Of a stretch of 14,552 bases of DNA, positions 6,245-13,556 are shown piece after piece (position 1 is the stretch's first letter; every line of letters begins with the position of its first letter). This stretch comes from Lysinibacillus sp. GTDB lineage: Bacteria > Bacillota > Bacilli > Bacillales_A > Planococcaceae. The notes under the pieces were generated by a model that was given only the letters and a program-made list of their open reading frames with translations, was not told where the DNA came from and made no database searches. The stretch covers positions 1 to 14,552 of the forward strand of contig JAAYHP010000634.1 of assembly GCA_012735355.1 (NCBI GenBank), read 5' to 3'. The translations under genes and the position numbers were made by a program.

Positions 6245-7267
6245 ATGAAAAAAGAACTAAAAATTTTTGCAATTGCTTCCCTATTAACGACATCGATATT
6301 GATTCCGACAGCTATGGCAGATAATACAGTAACCCATAAAGTACAACGGGGAGATTCGTTATACTTACTAGCTAAAAAATACGATACGACAATCGGACAG
6401 ATTATGGAAAAAAATGAAATGCACCGAACGACTATCTATATTGGTGAAAGTTTAGAAATCGATGCAAACTCCAATCAATATACTGTACGTAAAGGAGATA
6501 CTTTATATTTGATTAGTAAACGGTACGGAACAACCGTAAAAGATTTAAAAGCAATCAACAATTTAAAAAGTGATATGATATTAATTGGACAATCATTAAC
6601 GATTCCCCACGCTGCTTTTAAAGTAGGAATTGATTCTTCAAAAGAAAATAATAGCAATCTCATTACTTATGTTGTGCAGCCTGGAGATACCGCAAACTCT
6701 ATTGCCGAAAAATTCGGAAATCAATATGCTCCAGCTGATATTATGAAATATAACTACATATCACATAATGATTGGTTTGATGCTGGAGAAACGATTACTA
6801 TTAATGGTTATGCTCCAAGAAACTACGATGTGAAACCGAACGAAGCAACAAAGAGTTCCCGTTACGGTACGGCAGCCGACTGGTTTAAAGATACTCAATA
6901 CATTGTGAAGCGCGGAAAAACAATTAAAATTACCGATACTTCTACAGGTAAAACTTTCAATATGAAAGTGATGGGTGGATACAATCACGCTGATGTAGAG
7001 CCTGTAACAGCTAATGATACAAAAATAATGAAATCTTTATTTAAAGAGTGGACTTGGAATCCAAGACCGGTATCAATTTTTGTTGATGGGATAAATATTG
7101 CTGCTTCTTTATCTGGAAAACCTCATAGTTTTGATACGATTGCAGGAAATAACGTAACAGGTCACTTTGATTTATATATGAAAAATAGTAAACCACATAA
7201 TATTAATACCGATTCCAAATACGTAGCACAACATCAAGAAAACATTAAAAAATCCACTGCAAAATAG
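6245..7267 (+). CDS. Exported triple-LysM cell-wall protein with conserved C-terminal domain
   Basis: A 340-aa protein with a Sec signal peptide (residues 1-25, cleavage expected after AMA). Three LysM repeats follow at about 29-72 (HKVQRGDSLYLLAKKYDTT), 78-120 (YTVRKGDTLYLISKRYGTT) and 140-187 (YVVQPGDTANSIAEKFG); the third is longer and more divergent. LysM binds glycan strands of peptidoglycan, so the protein should sit in the wall. The C-terminal part, about 215-330, has GKTFNMKVMGGYNHADVEP, RPVSIFVDG, IAASLSGKPHSFDTI and GHFDLYMKNSKPH; I recall similar GMPHG...GHFCIHF-like domains in other Firmicute wall proteins, without an established activity, so a catalytic role is only a guess. It is a single-gene unit with a terminator four bases downstream. 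Confidence 0.88.
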   Translation: MKKELKIFAIASLLTTSILIPTAMADNTVTHKVQRGDSLYLLAKKYDTTIGQIMEKNEMHRTTIYIGESLEIDANSNQYTVRKGDTLYLISKRYGTTVKDLKAINNLKSDMILIGQSLTIPHAAFKVGIDSSKENNSNLITYVVQPGDTANSIAEKFGNQYAPADIMKYNYISHNDWFDAGETITINGYAPRNYDVKPNEATKSSRYGTAADWFKDTQYIVKRGKTIKITDTSTGKTFNMKVMGGYNHADVEPVTANDTKIMKSLFKEWTWNPRPVSIFVDGINIAASLSGKPHSFDTIAGNNVTGHFDLYMKNSKPHNINTDSKYVAQHQENIKKSTAK

Positions 7268-7270
7268 CAC

Positions 7271-7312
7271 AAACACTCGAGTAGCATCAATTGCTCGAGT
7301 GTTTATGTTTTT
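7271..7312 (+). terminator. Terminator of the LysM gene
   Basis: Perfect 11-bp stem AAACACTCGAG/CTCGAGTGTTT (7271-7281 with 7294-7304), then ATGTTTTT. It lies immediately after the stop codon. Confidence 0.9.
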
Positions 7313-7392
7313 GGTTCACAATATATTAATAAATCCTATAGTTTATTTAGTATAAAATAAAGGTAGTTGCCCCTTTTATTGGAGGATTTATA

Positions 7393-8694
7393 ATGACTAC
7401 TCTGATTGTACTAATATTGTTAATTTGTTTAAACGCCTTCTTTGCAGCTTCCGAATTTGCTCTCGTTGAATTGAATGCTTTAAAAATTAAAAACTTAGCA
7501 AATGAAGGGAATCAAAAAGCCAAATTATTATATAAATTAATTTCTGACTCGAGCCGATTTTTAAGTACGATTCAAATTGGAATAACTTTAGCTGGATTTT
7601 TAGCGAGCGCTTTTGCTGCCGATAATTTTTCCGATGTTTTTGCAAGATTTTTATTAAATCTAGGTGTACCGCTCTCAATTGAGATACTTGATATTCTTTC
7701 TGTTATCATCATTACGGCAACTTTATCTTATTTTACCCTCGTTTTCGGGGAGCTAGTTCCAAAAAAAATCGCATTACAGCAGCCTGAAAAAATTGCTAAT
7801 ATGGTCGTATTACCTCTTACTTTTATTTTTTATTTGTGCTTTCCCCTCGTAAAAGTGTTAACGATGTCAACGAATACAGTTCTTCGTTTATTTAAGTTGG
7901 ATCAAAAATTAACAAAAGGGGAAGCAACAGAAGAAGATATTCGAATGATGGTAGAATTGGGAGATCAACAAGGCACCATTAGAAAAAGCGAAAGTGAAAT
8001 GATACATAATATATTTGAATTTAACGATAAATTTGTAAAAGATATATTTACCCATCGAGTTGATAATGCAGCTATTCCAGTTGAAGCTACTTTAGAAGAA
8101 ACATTAACGATTGTCGATAAAAATCGCTATACCCGTTATCCCGTTTATGAAGGAGATATCGATCATATTGTTGGTATCCTACACGTAAAAGATTTATTGC
8201 ATAATGTAAGTCATCCTAATGAAGATTTCAATTTGAGGGAAATTGTACGGAAACCAACTTATGTCATTGATTCATTAAGTATCGATATTTTGTTTCAAAT
8301 GATGCAAAAAAACAACATTCATGTTGCAATCGTTATTGATGAATATGGAGGAACTGCAGGATTAGTAACGATTGAAGATGTGATTGAAGAAATCGTTGGA
8401 GAAATTCAGAGCGAAACTCATAAAGAAGAAAAAGAAATTCAAAAAATCTCACCAAATCAATATTTAATTAAAGGCATTACCCATTTATACAAAATAGAAG
8501 ATGAATTGGAAATTCGGTTACCTTCTGATGAATTTGATACATTGAATGGATTTTTAATTGATCAGCTCGGTCATTATCCTATTCAAAATCAAAATAAAGT
8601 GATTCAATATGAAAATTTTAAATTTCAAATTTTAGAGTTTGATCAAATGCGTATTGAAAGCGTGATATTAACCATTCTAGAAGAAAAAGAGTAA
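7393..8694 (+). CDS. CNNM/CBS/CorC-HlyC membrane protein, putative metal-ion exporter
   Basis: A 433-aa protein of the hemolysin C/CorC family (Bacillus paralogues YhdP, YrkA, YhdT, YqhB). The DUF21/CNNM membrane domain covers about 1-195 with about four hydrophobic segments and the signature FGELVPKK (118-125). A CBS pair follows: RYPVYEG...VGILHVKDLL (about 248-269) and IDEYGGTAGLVTIEDVIEEIVGEI (about 315-338). The CorC_HlyC domain (about 350-430) contains YLIKGITHLYKIED and FDTLNGFLIDQLGHYP. Family members are implicated in magnesium efflux (for example MpfA/YhdP) and the old name hemolysin is misleading. The ATG has TGGAGGA about seven bases upstream. A TATAAA at 7351-7356 could be a -10 box, but no good -35 accompanies it. 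No M-box riboswitch is present in the short leader. Confidence 0.93.
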   Translation: MTTLIVLILLICLNAFFAASEFALVELNALKIKNLANEGNQKAKLLYKLISDSSRFLSTIQIGITLAGFLASAFAADNFSDVFARFLLNLGVPLSIEILDILSVIIITATLSYFTLVFGELVPKKIALQQPEKIANMVVLPLTFIFYLCFPLVKVLTMSTNTVLRLFKLDQKLTKGEATEEDIRMMVELGDQQGTIRKSESEMIHNIFEFNDKFVKDIFTHRVDNAAIPVEATLEETLTIVDKNRYTRYPVYEGDIDHIVGILHVKDLLHNVSHPNEDFNLREIVRKPTYVIDSLSIDILFQMMQKNNIHVAIVIDEYGGTAGLVTIEDVIEEIVGEIQSETHKEEKEIQKISPNQYLIKGITHLYKIEDELEIRLPSDEFDTLNGFLIDQLGHYPIQNQNKVIQYENFKFQILEFDQMRIESVILTILEEKE

Positions 8695-8705
8695 CTAATA
8701 TGAAA

Positions 8706-8783
8706 TGTGGAATTCACTTCCCTTTCTGCCTCTTATCCGCCCCTTACTGCAACAGTTGTATGCGAAACTAGGTGAATTCCACA
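8706..8783. repeat. 12-bp perfect terminal inverted repeats, 78-bp unit
   Basis: TGTGGAATTCAC (8706-8717) and GTGAATTCCACA (8772-8783) enclose 54 bases that are more GC-rich than the surroundings and contain CAACAGTTG. It lies between the convergent transporter and Sir2 genes. It could be a long-loop terminator for both, or a small MITE-like element. I see no convincing target-site duplication at its edges. Confidence 0.45.
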
Positions 8784-8796
8784 ACTATAAATTTTA

Positions 8797-9516
8797 TTAT
8801 TTTGTTAAAAGGTTGTTGATCTCTATCAGTGTTTCTTTTGCTTTTCCTTGAACGATGCAATCAAAGTATGAAGAGTGTTGTGCAATATCTTTATTAATAT
8901 ACACTGTTTTTCCATTCGTCATCATTGGCAGTTGATTAACAGGGTACACTTCAAGACTTGTACCGATTACAATAACTAATTCTGCTGATTTAATGTTTGC
9001 GATGGCACGCATCCACGTTTCTTCTGGTAAGCTTTCCCCAAATAATACAACATTGGGACGTAACTTCCCTCCACATACACAAACTTCCCTATTTAAGAAG
9101 GCTTCTTTTGTTGCGCTTTTCCCACAATTTTTACATCGAAACGTATAAATCGAACCATGTAGTTCATCTACTTTTTTATTTCCTGCTTGCAAATGAAAAC
9201 CGTCGACATTTTGAGTTGCAATACGATGAATAATTCCTTTTTTCTCCCATTGTGCTAAAATAATGTGTCCTTCGTGGGGAGAACATTTTTCAAGCAAATT
9301 AATTCTCATAGAATAAAACTCGTGAAACAATGGATAGTTTGAATTCATTGCATCTACAGTTGCCACTTGCTGAGGGTCAGTTTTCGTCCACCAACCGGAA
9401 GCAGACCGGAAATCAGGCACACCACTTTCCGTTGACATGCCAGCACCGGTTAAAACGATTGTTTTTTTCGATGTACGAAGCCATTCTACAACGGTAGCAA
9501 TTTTATTCAATATCAC
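8797..9516 (-). CDS. srtN: Sir2-type NAD-dependent protein deacylase
   Basis: A 239-aa class III deacetylase, the size of bacterial sirtuins such as B. subtilis SrtN (YhdZ). It removes acyl groups from lysines using NAD, giving nicotinamide and O-acetyl-ADP-ribose, in the cytoplasm. Visible motifs: GAGMSTESGVPDFRS (24-38, NAD binding), TQNVD (101-105), catalytic His120 in ELHGS, four zinc cysteines 128, 131, 146 and 148, then PNVVLFGE and GTSLEVYP (185-192). The class-defining Tyr/Arg pair of desuccinylases is not evident where it usually sits after the GAG motif (here MNSNYPLFHEFY), so acetyl specificity is plausible. The GTG start at 9516 lies three bases after AGAGGAG; a TTG at 9510 has better spacing, so the start is ambiguous by two codons. 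The gene symbol is by similarity. Confidence 0.92.
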   Translation of the reverse strand: MILNKIATVVEWLRTSKKTIVLTGAGMSTESGVPDFRSASGWWTKTDPQQVATVDAMNSNYPLFHEFYSMRINLLEKCSPHEGHIILAQWEKKGIIHRIATQNVDGFHLQAGNKKVDELHGSIYTFRCKNCGKSATKEAFLNREVCVCGGKLRPNVVLFGESLPEETWMRAIANIKSAELVIVIGTSLEVYPVNQLPMMTNGKTVYINKDIAQHSSYFDCIVQGKAKETLIEINNLLTK

Positions 9517-9571
9517 TCACTCCTCTTCCCCATTTCTTACTTATAGTTATCGCATATATTTCCAAAAAAGA

Positions 9572-9603
9572 AAATAAAAATGCGAGAAGGAAATCTTCTC
9601 GCA
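9572..9603 (-). terminator. Terminator of the alpha/beta hydrolase gene
   Basis: Perfect 9-bp stem TGCGAGAAG/CTTCTCGCA (9581-9589 with 9595-9603), 5-base loop, followed on the minus strand by a T-rich tail. It starts about 30 bases past the hydrolase stop codon. Confidence 0.9.
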
Positions 9604-9632
9604 AAACACGAAATCCATATGAAATAAATACG

Positions 9633-10544
9633 TTAAGTAACGAATTGAGGTATTCCGTTCATTAGAAATTCTGCTGTAATATCATAACCTCGCATATAAT
9701 CTGGAGAACCTGGGAAGTTTTGCAAAAACCCGTGGATATTACCATCAAAACGAACAAGTTTTACTTCTACTCCCGCCTTTTTCAATTTTTCCGCATAAAG
9801 CTCACCCTCATCGAAGAGTGGATCATATTCTGCAATGAAAATTAACGTCTTTGGCATTTTAGCTAAATGTTCTTTTTTTGCATAAAGCGGGGCATAATAA
9901 GAAAGAGATGCATTTTTAAGATTTGATAAATCTAATGGATGCAGTGTGAGGTCGATTCCGTATTTTCCGTTAAAAAGCGCTCTTGAAATATGTGGACTAT
10001 TTCTTACATCGTGATCAAATTGTAAAATGGGATAATGTAATATTTGTTTAAAGAATGGAAATTTTCCTTTCATGATGAAATCCAAAACAATGGTTGTAGC
10101 AAAATGAGCACCTACACTTGGGCCACCGATTGCTATATGGTCGGAAAGTCCACCAAGTTGTTTTACATTTTCAATGATCCAATTCGTTACGAAATAACAA
10201 TGATTAAGCATGAGTTTTTCATCTGTACCCTTTGAGCAATAATCAACGGCAATGACTTTATATCCTGTCACAGAAGAAATCATACGGCAACTGACATCGT
10301 GGCTTTCTAATCCTCCAGGAATAAAATTTCCTCCGTGGAAAAAAATAAAGAGCGGATGGTTCTTATCTTCATTCGGTGTATAAATGCGAATAGGAACTTG
10401 GGTGTTGCCTACATTTACTAGTTTGTTTTCAATATGAAAAACTTTCGGACGTTTTTCTAACGGAGGATTTTTTACTCCAATACCCGTTTTTCGTGCTGCA
10501 GGATGTTGCTGAAAGTATTGTTCAATGTAAAGATGAATCGGCAT
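9633..10544 (-). CDS. Alpha/beta hydrolase, hormone-sensitive-lipase type
   Basis: A 303-aa esterase/lipase-like protein, a normal length for the HSL (GDXG) family, without a signal peptide. The oxyanion-hole motif FFHGGNFIPGG is at 69-78. The nucleophile elbow is G-P-S143-V-G-A, where most relatives have GDSAGG. The catalytic acid is Asp241 (AEYDPLFDEGE) and the base His271 (GNIHGF). The triad is complete, so the enzyme should be active on short-chain esters; the physiological substrate is unknown. The start is clear: AAAGGAG seven bases before the ATG. It forms its own transcription unit, with the thioesterase terminator upstream and its own terminator downstream. Confidence 0.88.
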   Translation of the reverse strand: MPIHLYIEQYFQQHPAARKTGIGVKNPPLEKRPKVFHIENKLVNVGNTQVPIRIYTPNEDKNHPLFIFFHGGNFIPGGLESHDVSCRMISSVTGYKVIAVDYCSKGTDEKLMLNHCYFVTNWIIENVKQLGGLSDHIAIGGPSVGAHFATTIVLDFIMKGKFPFFKQILHYPILQFDHDVRNSPHISRALFNGKYGIDLTLHPLDLSNLKNASLSYYAPLYAKKEHLAKMPKTLIFIAEYDPLFDEGELYAEKLKKAGVEVKLVRFDGNIHGFLQNFPGSPDYMRGYDITAEFLMNGIPQFVT

Positions 10545-10626
10545 CCTTTCACTCCTTTCTTTTTACATAAATGTTATCGCTTTGTTCCATACTAATTGCT
10601 AAAGGATACTTATCGTTAGAATGTCC

Positions 10627-10662
10627 AAAGGAGAAAAGGATATGACAAAAGAAAAAAGCTAA
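10627..10662 (+). other. Six-codon ORF with a strong RBS
   Basis: On the plus strand AAAGGAG (10627-10633) is followed after eight bases by ATG and five further codons to TAA (MTKEKS). The stop overlaps the 5' arm of the hairpin at 10655-10698. A weak promoter (TTGTTC 10582-10587, 17 bases, GATACT 10605-10610) lies upstream. It may be a decayed gene start, a leader peptide or chance; no downstream plus-strand gene follows. Confidence 0.25.
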
Positions 10663-10698
10663 GTATAGCCACTATAACAAGTTTCCCTACTTAGCTTT
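10652..10698 (-). terminator. Terminator of the thioesterase gene
   Basis: Perfect 11-bp stem AAAGCTAAGTA/TACTTAGCTTT (10655-10665 with 10688-10698) with a 22-base loop, followed on the minus strand by TTTCTTTTG. It begins about 17 bases past the thioesterase stop codon. Confidence 0.85.
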
Positions 10699-10715
10699 AA
10701 ATAATTGTTAACATA

Positions 10716-11135
10716 TTATTTCTTTTTTAAAATCATACACGTGCTTGTTGCATGTGCAATTAAGTTGCCAGAATCATCAGTTACATAGCACTCTAATAAA
10801 CTAATATTTGCACCGCGTTTGATGATTTTACCTTCAGCGCGTAACGCTTTATTTGTTACAGCCTTTAAAAAGTTTACTTTTAATTCTACAGTCGTAAATA
10901 ATTCATCTTCTTCTAACGTTGTTGAAAAGGCGTATCCCATTGCCGCATCTGCAATGGAGCTAATAATTCCTCCATGAACAGTCCCCATTGGATTATGCAA
11001 ATGCTCTGTTTTGTCTAGCCCTATTACTACGCGACCATATTCGGCATCCTTTACTCGATAGCCAATTACACTTGCAGCACTACAACTTGGCAAATTTTTT
11101 TCTGAAGCTTTTATTAGCAATTGTAAATTATTCAT
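10716..11135 (-). CDS. PaaI-family hotdog-fold thioesterase
   Basis: A 139-aa hotdog-fold protein of the PaaI/acyl-CoA thioesterase type, of typical length. The family motif HNPMGTVHGGIISSIADAAMGYA starts at residue 47: His54-Gly-Gly precedes the central helix and Asp63 is in the position of the catalytic acid. TVELKVNFLKAV (82-93) forms the conserved central strand, followed by GKIIKRGANISLLECYVTDDSG and the terminal HATSTCMILKK strand. Such enzymes hydrolyse aryl- or acyl-CoA thioesters in the cytoplasm; the substrate cannot be read from the sequence, and no phenylacetate genes are nearby. The ATG has AAGGGGTG five bases upstream. It has its own promoter and terminator. Confidence 0.9.
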   Translation of the reverse strand: MNNLQLLIKASEKNLPSCSAASVIGYRVKDAEYGRVVIGLDKTEHLHNPMGTVHGGIISSIADAAMGYAFSTTLEEDELFTTVELKVNFLKAVTNKALRAEGKIIKRGANISLLECYVTDDSGNLIAHATSTCMILKKK

Positions 11136-11181
11136 TACGACACCCCTTAAGATTTCGCTATGATGCTTTACCTTTTTACTA

Positions 11182-11210
11182 ATTAAAACAGGTTTTGTAT
11201 TTTTTTACAA
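11182..11210 (-). promoter_or_regulatory. Extended -10 promoter of the thioesterase gene
   Basis: Minus strand TTGTAA (11210-11205), 17-base spacer, TTTAAT (11187-11182) preceded by TGT, giving an extended -10. Expected leader about 40 bases. A perfect TATAAT at 11218-11213 without a good -35 is an alternative. Confidence 0.5.
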
Positions 11211-11249
11211 CGATTATAGGTTCATATGATTGTTTAAATGGAGTTGGCA

Positions 11250-11298
11250 AAAAATAAAAAGGCAAGAATACCTTTGAAATTTTTGGGTTTCCTTGCCT
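11250..11298 (-). terminator. Terminator of the capA-like gene
   Basis: Stem AGGCAAG/CTTGCCT (11260-11266 with 11292-11298), extended by ACC/GGG-type pairs, then a T-rich tail on the minus strand. It begins 13 bases after the TAA at 11312-11314, the stop that follows the in-frame TGA, supporting 11312 as the original end of the gene. Confidence 0.85.
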
Positions 11299-11311
11299 AC
11301 TTTACCTATAC

Positions 11312-12490
11312 TTAACTTACCGGCTCCCATTCAATAAAATGTAATTCAGGCAAGTATTGTGTCATATGGCTTTTAATTTCTTCATAAATTTCATAAGCAT
11401 TGGCTAGTTCATGATTTGTTAAACGATAAAGCGGAAGGATTTCATAATTTCACCAATTGTGGAACTTCACATAGGTAGGCAACAATTGGGGATTTAAAAT
11501 TTCTACTTTTGAAATCTCCTTGCCCGCTACATCATAAAACACGGTCTTTTTCACATCTAATTGCAAAATTGCTCCAATGCGCCGATACAATTGATCTTGC
11601 CCGGATAAAAAATTACCTAATGAATGGATCACGAAAGTTTTGTTGCCCTTCTCCCCTTCGTACCATTTTGCCGGTTGTAACACGTGGGGATGATGAGCGA
11701 ATACAATATGGGCTCCAAAATCCGCTAAACTTTGTGCAATTTGTTGCTGTTCTTCATTAAAATGTCTTTCATACTCTACTCCCATATGTAAATTTACGAC
11801 GATAACATCCGAAACTACTTTTGCTCGTTCAATATCCGATTTCATTTTTTCTAAATCGATGTAATTCACGAAATATTCTTTACCCACTGGCGCAACTAAA
11901 CCGTTTGTTCCATATGTATAACCTAGGAAGGAAAAGACGATGTTGTTTTTCGTGATCGTCTTAATTTGTTCCGCTTCCTCTTCGCTTATTGCGGTTCCAA
12001 CGTATGTAATCCCAAGCTGATTCCAATAATTCGTTGCGTTTACAATTGCCGCCTCCCCCCTGTCGAGGGTATGATTATTGGCCATATTAACCACATCTAC
12101 GCCAGCATCCTTCAACGTATCGCCAATTTCATAAGGACTGTTAAATTTCGGGTAACTTGAAAGACCTAATTCTTTACCACCGATAATACTTTCAGAATTG
12201 GCGACAGTAATGTCAGCATTCTCTAAATATGGCTTCACATATTGAAACATTTTTGAAAAATCGTATTGATTATTCCCAATGTACGCATCTTCATAGACGG
12301 AATTATGTAATAAAACATCTCCAATCGCTGCAATCGATGCGGTGTAAATTTCGGGGCTTTTTATAGTTTGTTGTTTTTTCTCTATAGAAATATCAGCATT
12401 TCCTGAAGTATATTCGACTGCATTTTCCTTTTCGCTATTACAGGCTGTTAATAATAGTAGCGAAAAAATGACGATAATTGCTCTAAATAT
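11312..12490 (-). pseudogene. CapA-family lipoprotein gene, start codon lost and in-frame TGA
   Basis: A CapA/PgsA-type metallophosphoesterase-like lipoprotein, related to poly-gamma-glutamate capsule proteins. One frame runs from a lipoprotein signal (FRAIIVIFSLLLLTAC, lipobox Cys about residue 17) through SIAAIGDVLLHNSV, TVANSES, MANNHTLDRGE, VVNLHMGVEYERH, HHPHVLQPAKWY and HSLGNFLSGQ. No ATG, GTG or TTG exists before the ATG at 12250, which would delete the signal and the GDV metal-site strand. GGAG (12503-12500) lies nine bases before an ATA at 12490, where a start is expected. TGA at 11450-11452 interrupts the frame; 45 more codons (from NYEILPLYRLTNHEL to IEWEPVS) continue in frame to TAA just before the terminator. 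The core is intact, so decay looks recent. An ATA-initiated, C-truncated protein is a less likely alternative. Confidence 0.8.
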
Positions 12491-12499
12491 TTTATTTCT

Positions 12500-12506
12500 C
12501 TCCTTT
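12500..12506 (-). promoter_or_regulatory. RBS left without a start codon (capA-like gene)
   Basis: AAAGGAG on the minus strand, nine bases upstream of ATA (12490). Alternatively, deletion of one G from an ATGAAAATATTT would yield the observed ATAAAATATTT at about 12495-12485. Confidence 0.6.
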
Positions 12507-12509
12507 CTC

Positions 12510-12577
12510 TTGAATCACAATCCATACAAAATCATACCAAATATTTCAACTGAAAAATAGCTTCTTTAGTGATTCAA
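12510..12577. repeat. 9-bp inverted repeat upstream of the capA-like gene
   Basis: Perfect arms TTGAATCAC (12510-12518) and GTGATTCAA (12569-12577), 50 bases apart, bracket the region where the promoter should lie. A weak TTGAAA-N17-TATGGA is present between them on the minus strand. Confidence 0.35.
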
Positions 12578-12580
12578 ATG

Positions 12581-12613
12581 AAAAGGACCCATCTCAAAAT
12601 CTTGAGATGGGTC
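12581..12613 (-). terminator. Terminator of the murein-peptide operon
   Basis: Perfect 12-bp stem GACCCATCTCAA/TTGAGATGGGTC (12586-12597 with 12602-12613) with a 4-base loop, followed on the minus strand by CTTTTCATTTG. It lies 107 bases past the NlpC/P60 stop codon. Confidence 0.9.
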
Positions 12614-12719
12614 AGTAAAGGCTATTTCTTAATGAATGTCAGCTCATAATAATGACGTTGGCGAATGTCGATACATTTTTTGATGATTTTTCAAGAGAAT
12701 ACATTTCAAGCAACTAATA

Positions 12720-13556
12720 TTAAGCATTTCTTCTATTGGAATTAGAAACAAAGAGACTTCCGACAGCAGTAATAGATTTTGCTAAATCTTTCCGATAATT
12801 CGAATGTTTTTCATCTAGACTATTGATACTTACTTCATTTCCTCCGAGGGATGAATGAATATACAGTCCATCCCCCATATACATAGCGATATGTCCAGGA
12901 AAATATAGTAAGTCTCCTTTTTGTATTTGGTCAAAGGAAATTTCCTTAATCGGGAAACCTTCTACAATTTGAGCATCTCGGTATATATATACACCATTTA
13001 ACATGTATGCCATTGAACATAATCCTGAACAATCAATTCCGAGTGGAGACTTTCCTCCCCAACGATAAGGTGTCTTTAAATAGCTTATTGCTGTTTGAAC
13101 AACATTTTCTCTAAAATCTTCCTCAGAAATATTTTCTTCAATTAGATTACGTATCCAATAAGATCGAGTAAAACCAATTTCACCGTTCGCTAATTTTACC
13201 TTTGACCATTCTTGATCCAAATCCGGATCTTCCACTAACGAAATGGAAGACCCCTTCACTAATGTAGCAATTTTCCTACTTTGAATTTTTGGTCTATCTA
13301 AAATATCTGCGAAGTTTTGAGTAATGACATGTTTTGCTTCTTCTTGCCACCGCTTGGATTTACTATCATCAATTAGCAATTTTTCTTTTAAACAATATCC
13401 CTTATACCGATAAACTGTTTCAACATGAACCCAAGAATCATTGCAATCTTCTAGTATTTCTACGAACATTCCATATAACACTTCATCGATTAATTCAGAT
13501 GTGATATCTGGTTGCTTATGTAGGTTCACAATCATATCATTCACAATTGCTTTCAC
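12720..13556 (-). CDS. ykfC: NlpC/P60 gamma-D-glutamyl-L-diamino acid endopeptidase, YkfC-like
   Basis: A 278-aa cysteine peptidase resembling YkfC, which cuts the gamma-D-Glu-diaminopimelate bond of murein peptides carrying a free N-terminal L-Ala. Residues about 1-65 and 75-137 are bacterial SH3-like domains (SWVHVETVYRYKGYC; KIATLVKGSSISLV; WSKVKLANGEIGF), the first likely contributing to recognition of the free L-Ala. The catalytic domain (about 150-270) has PYRWGGKSPLGIDCSGL with Cys176, GHIAMYMG with His222 and IHSS with His234. No signal peptide, so it acts in the cytosol. The GTG start overlaps the upstream stop (TAGTG) by one base, with GGAGGGG six bases before it: tight translational coupling to the beta-lactamase-fold gene. 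The gene symbol is by similarity. Confidence 0.9.
   Translation of the reverse strand: MKAIVNDMIVNLHKQPDITSELIDEVLYGMFVEILEDCNDSWVHVETVYRYKGYCLKEKLLIDDSKSKRWQEEAKHVITQNFADILDRPKIQSRKIATLVKGSSISLVEDPDLDQEWSKVKLANGEIGFTRSYWIRNLIEENISEEDFRENVVQTAISYLKTPYRWGGKSPLGIDCSGLCSMAYMLNGVYIYRDAQIVEGFPIKEISFDQIQKGDLLYFPGHIAMYMGDGLYIHSSLGGNEVSINSLDEKHSNYRKDLAKSITAVGSLFVSNSNRRNA

Noticed and set aside
7393..8694. True hemolysin
   Set aside because: The hemolysin C name is historical; the CNNM-CBS-CorC_HlyC layout indicates a metal-ion transport protein.
11450..11452. Programmed read-through or selenocysteine at the in-frame TGA
   Set aside because: There is no SECIS-like context, the residue position is not a Cys site in this family as far as I recall, and the gene has also lost its start codon. 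Decay is simpler.
12640..12726. 27-codon ORF (MLNISCLKCILL...) overlapping the NlpC/P60 stop
   Set aside because: It has no clear RBS, runs only 27 codons, and no family resemblance is visible.
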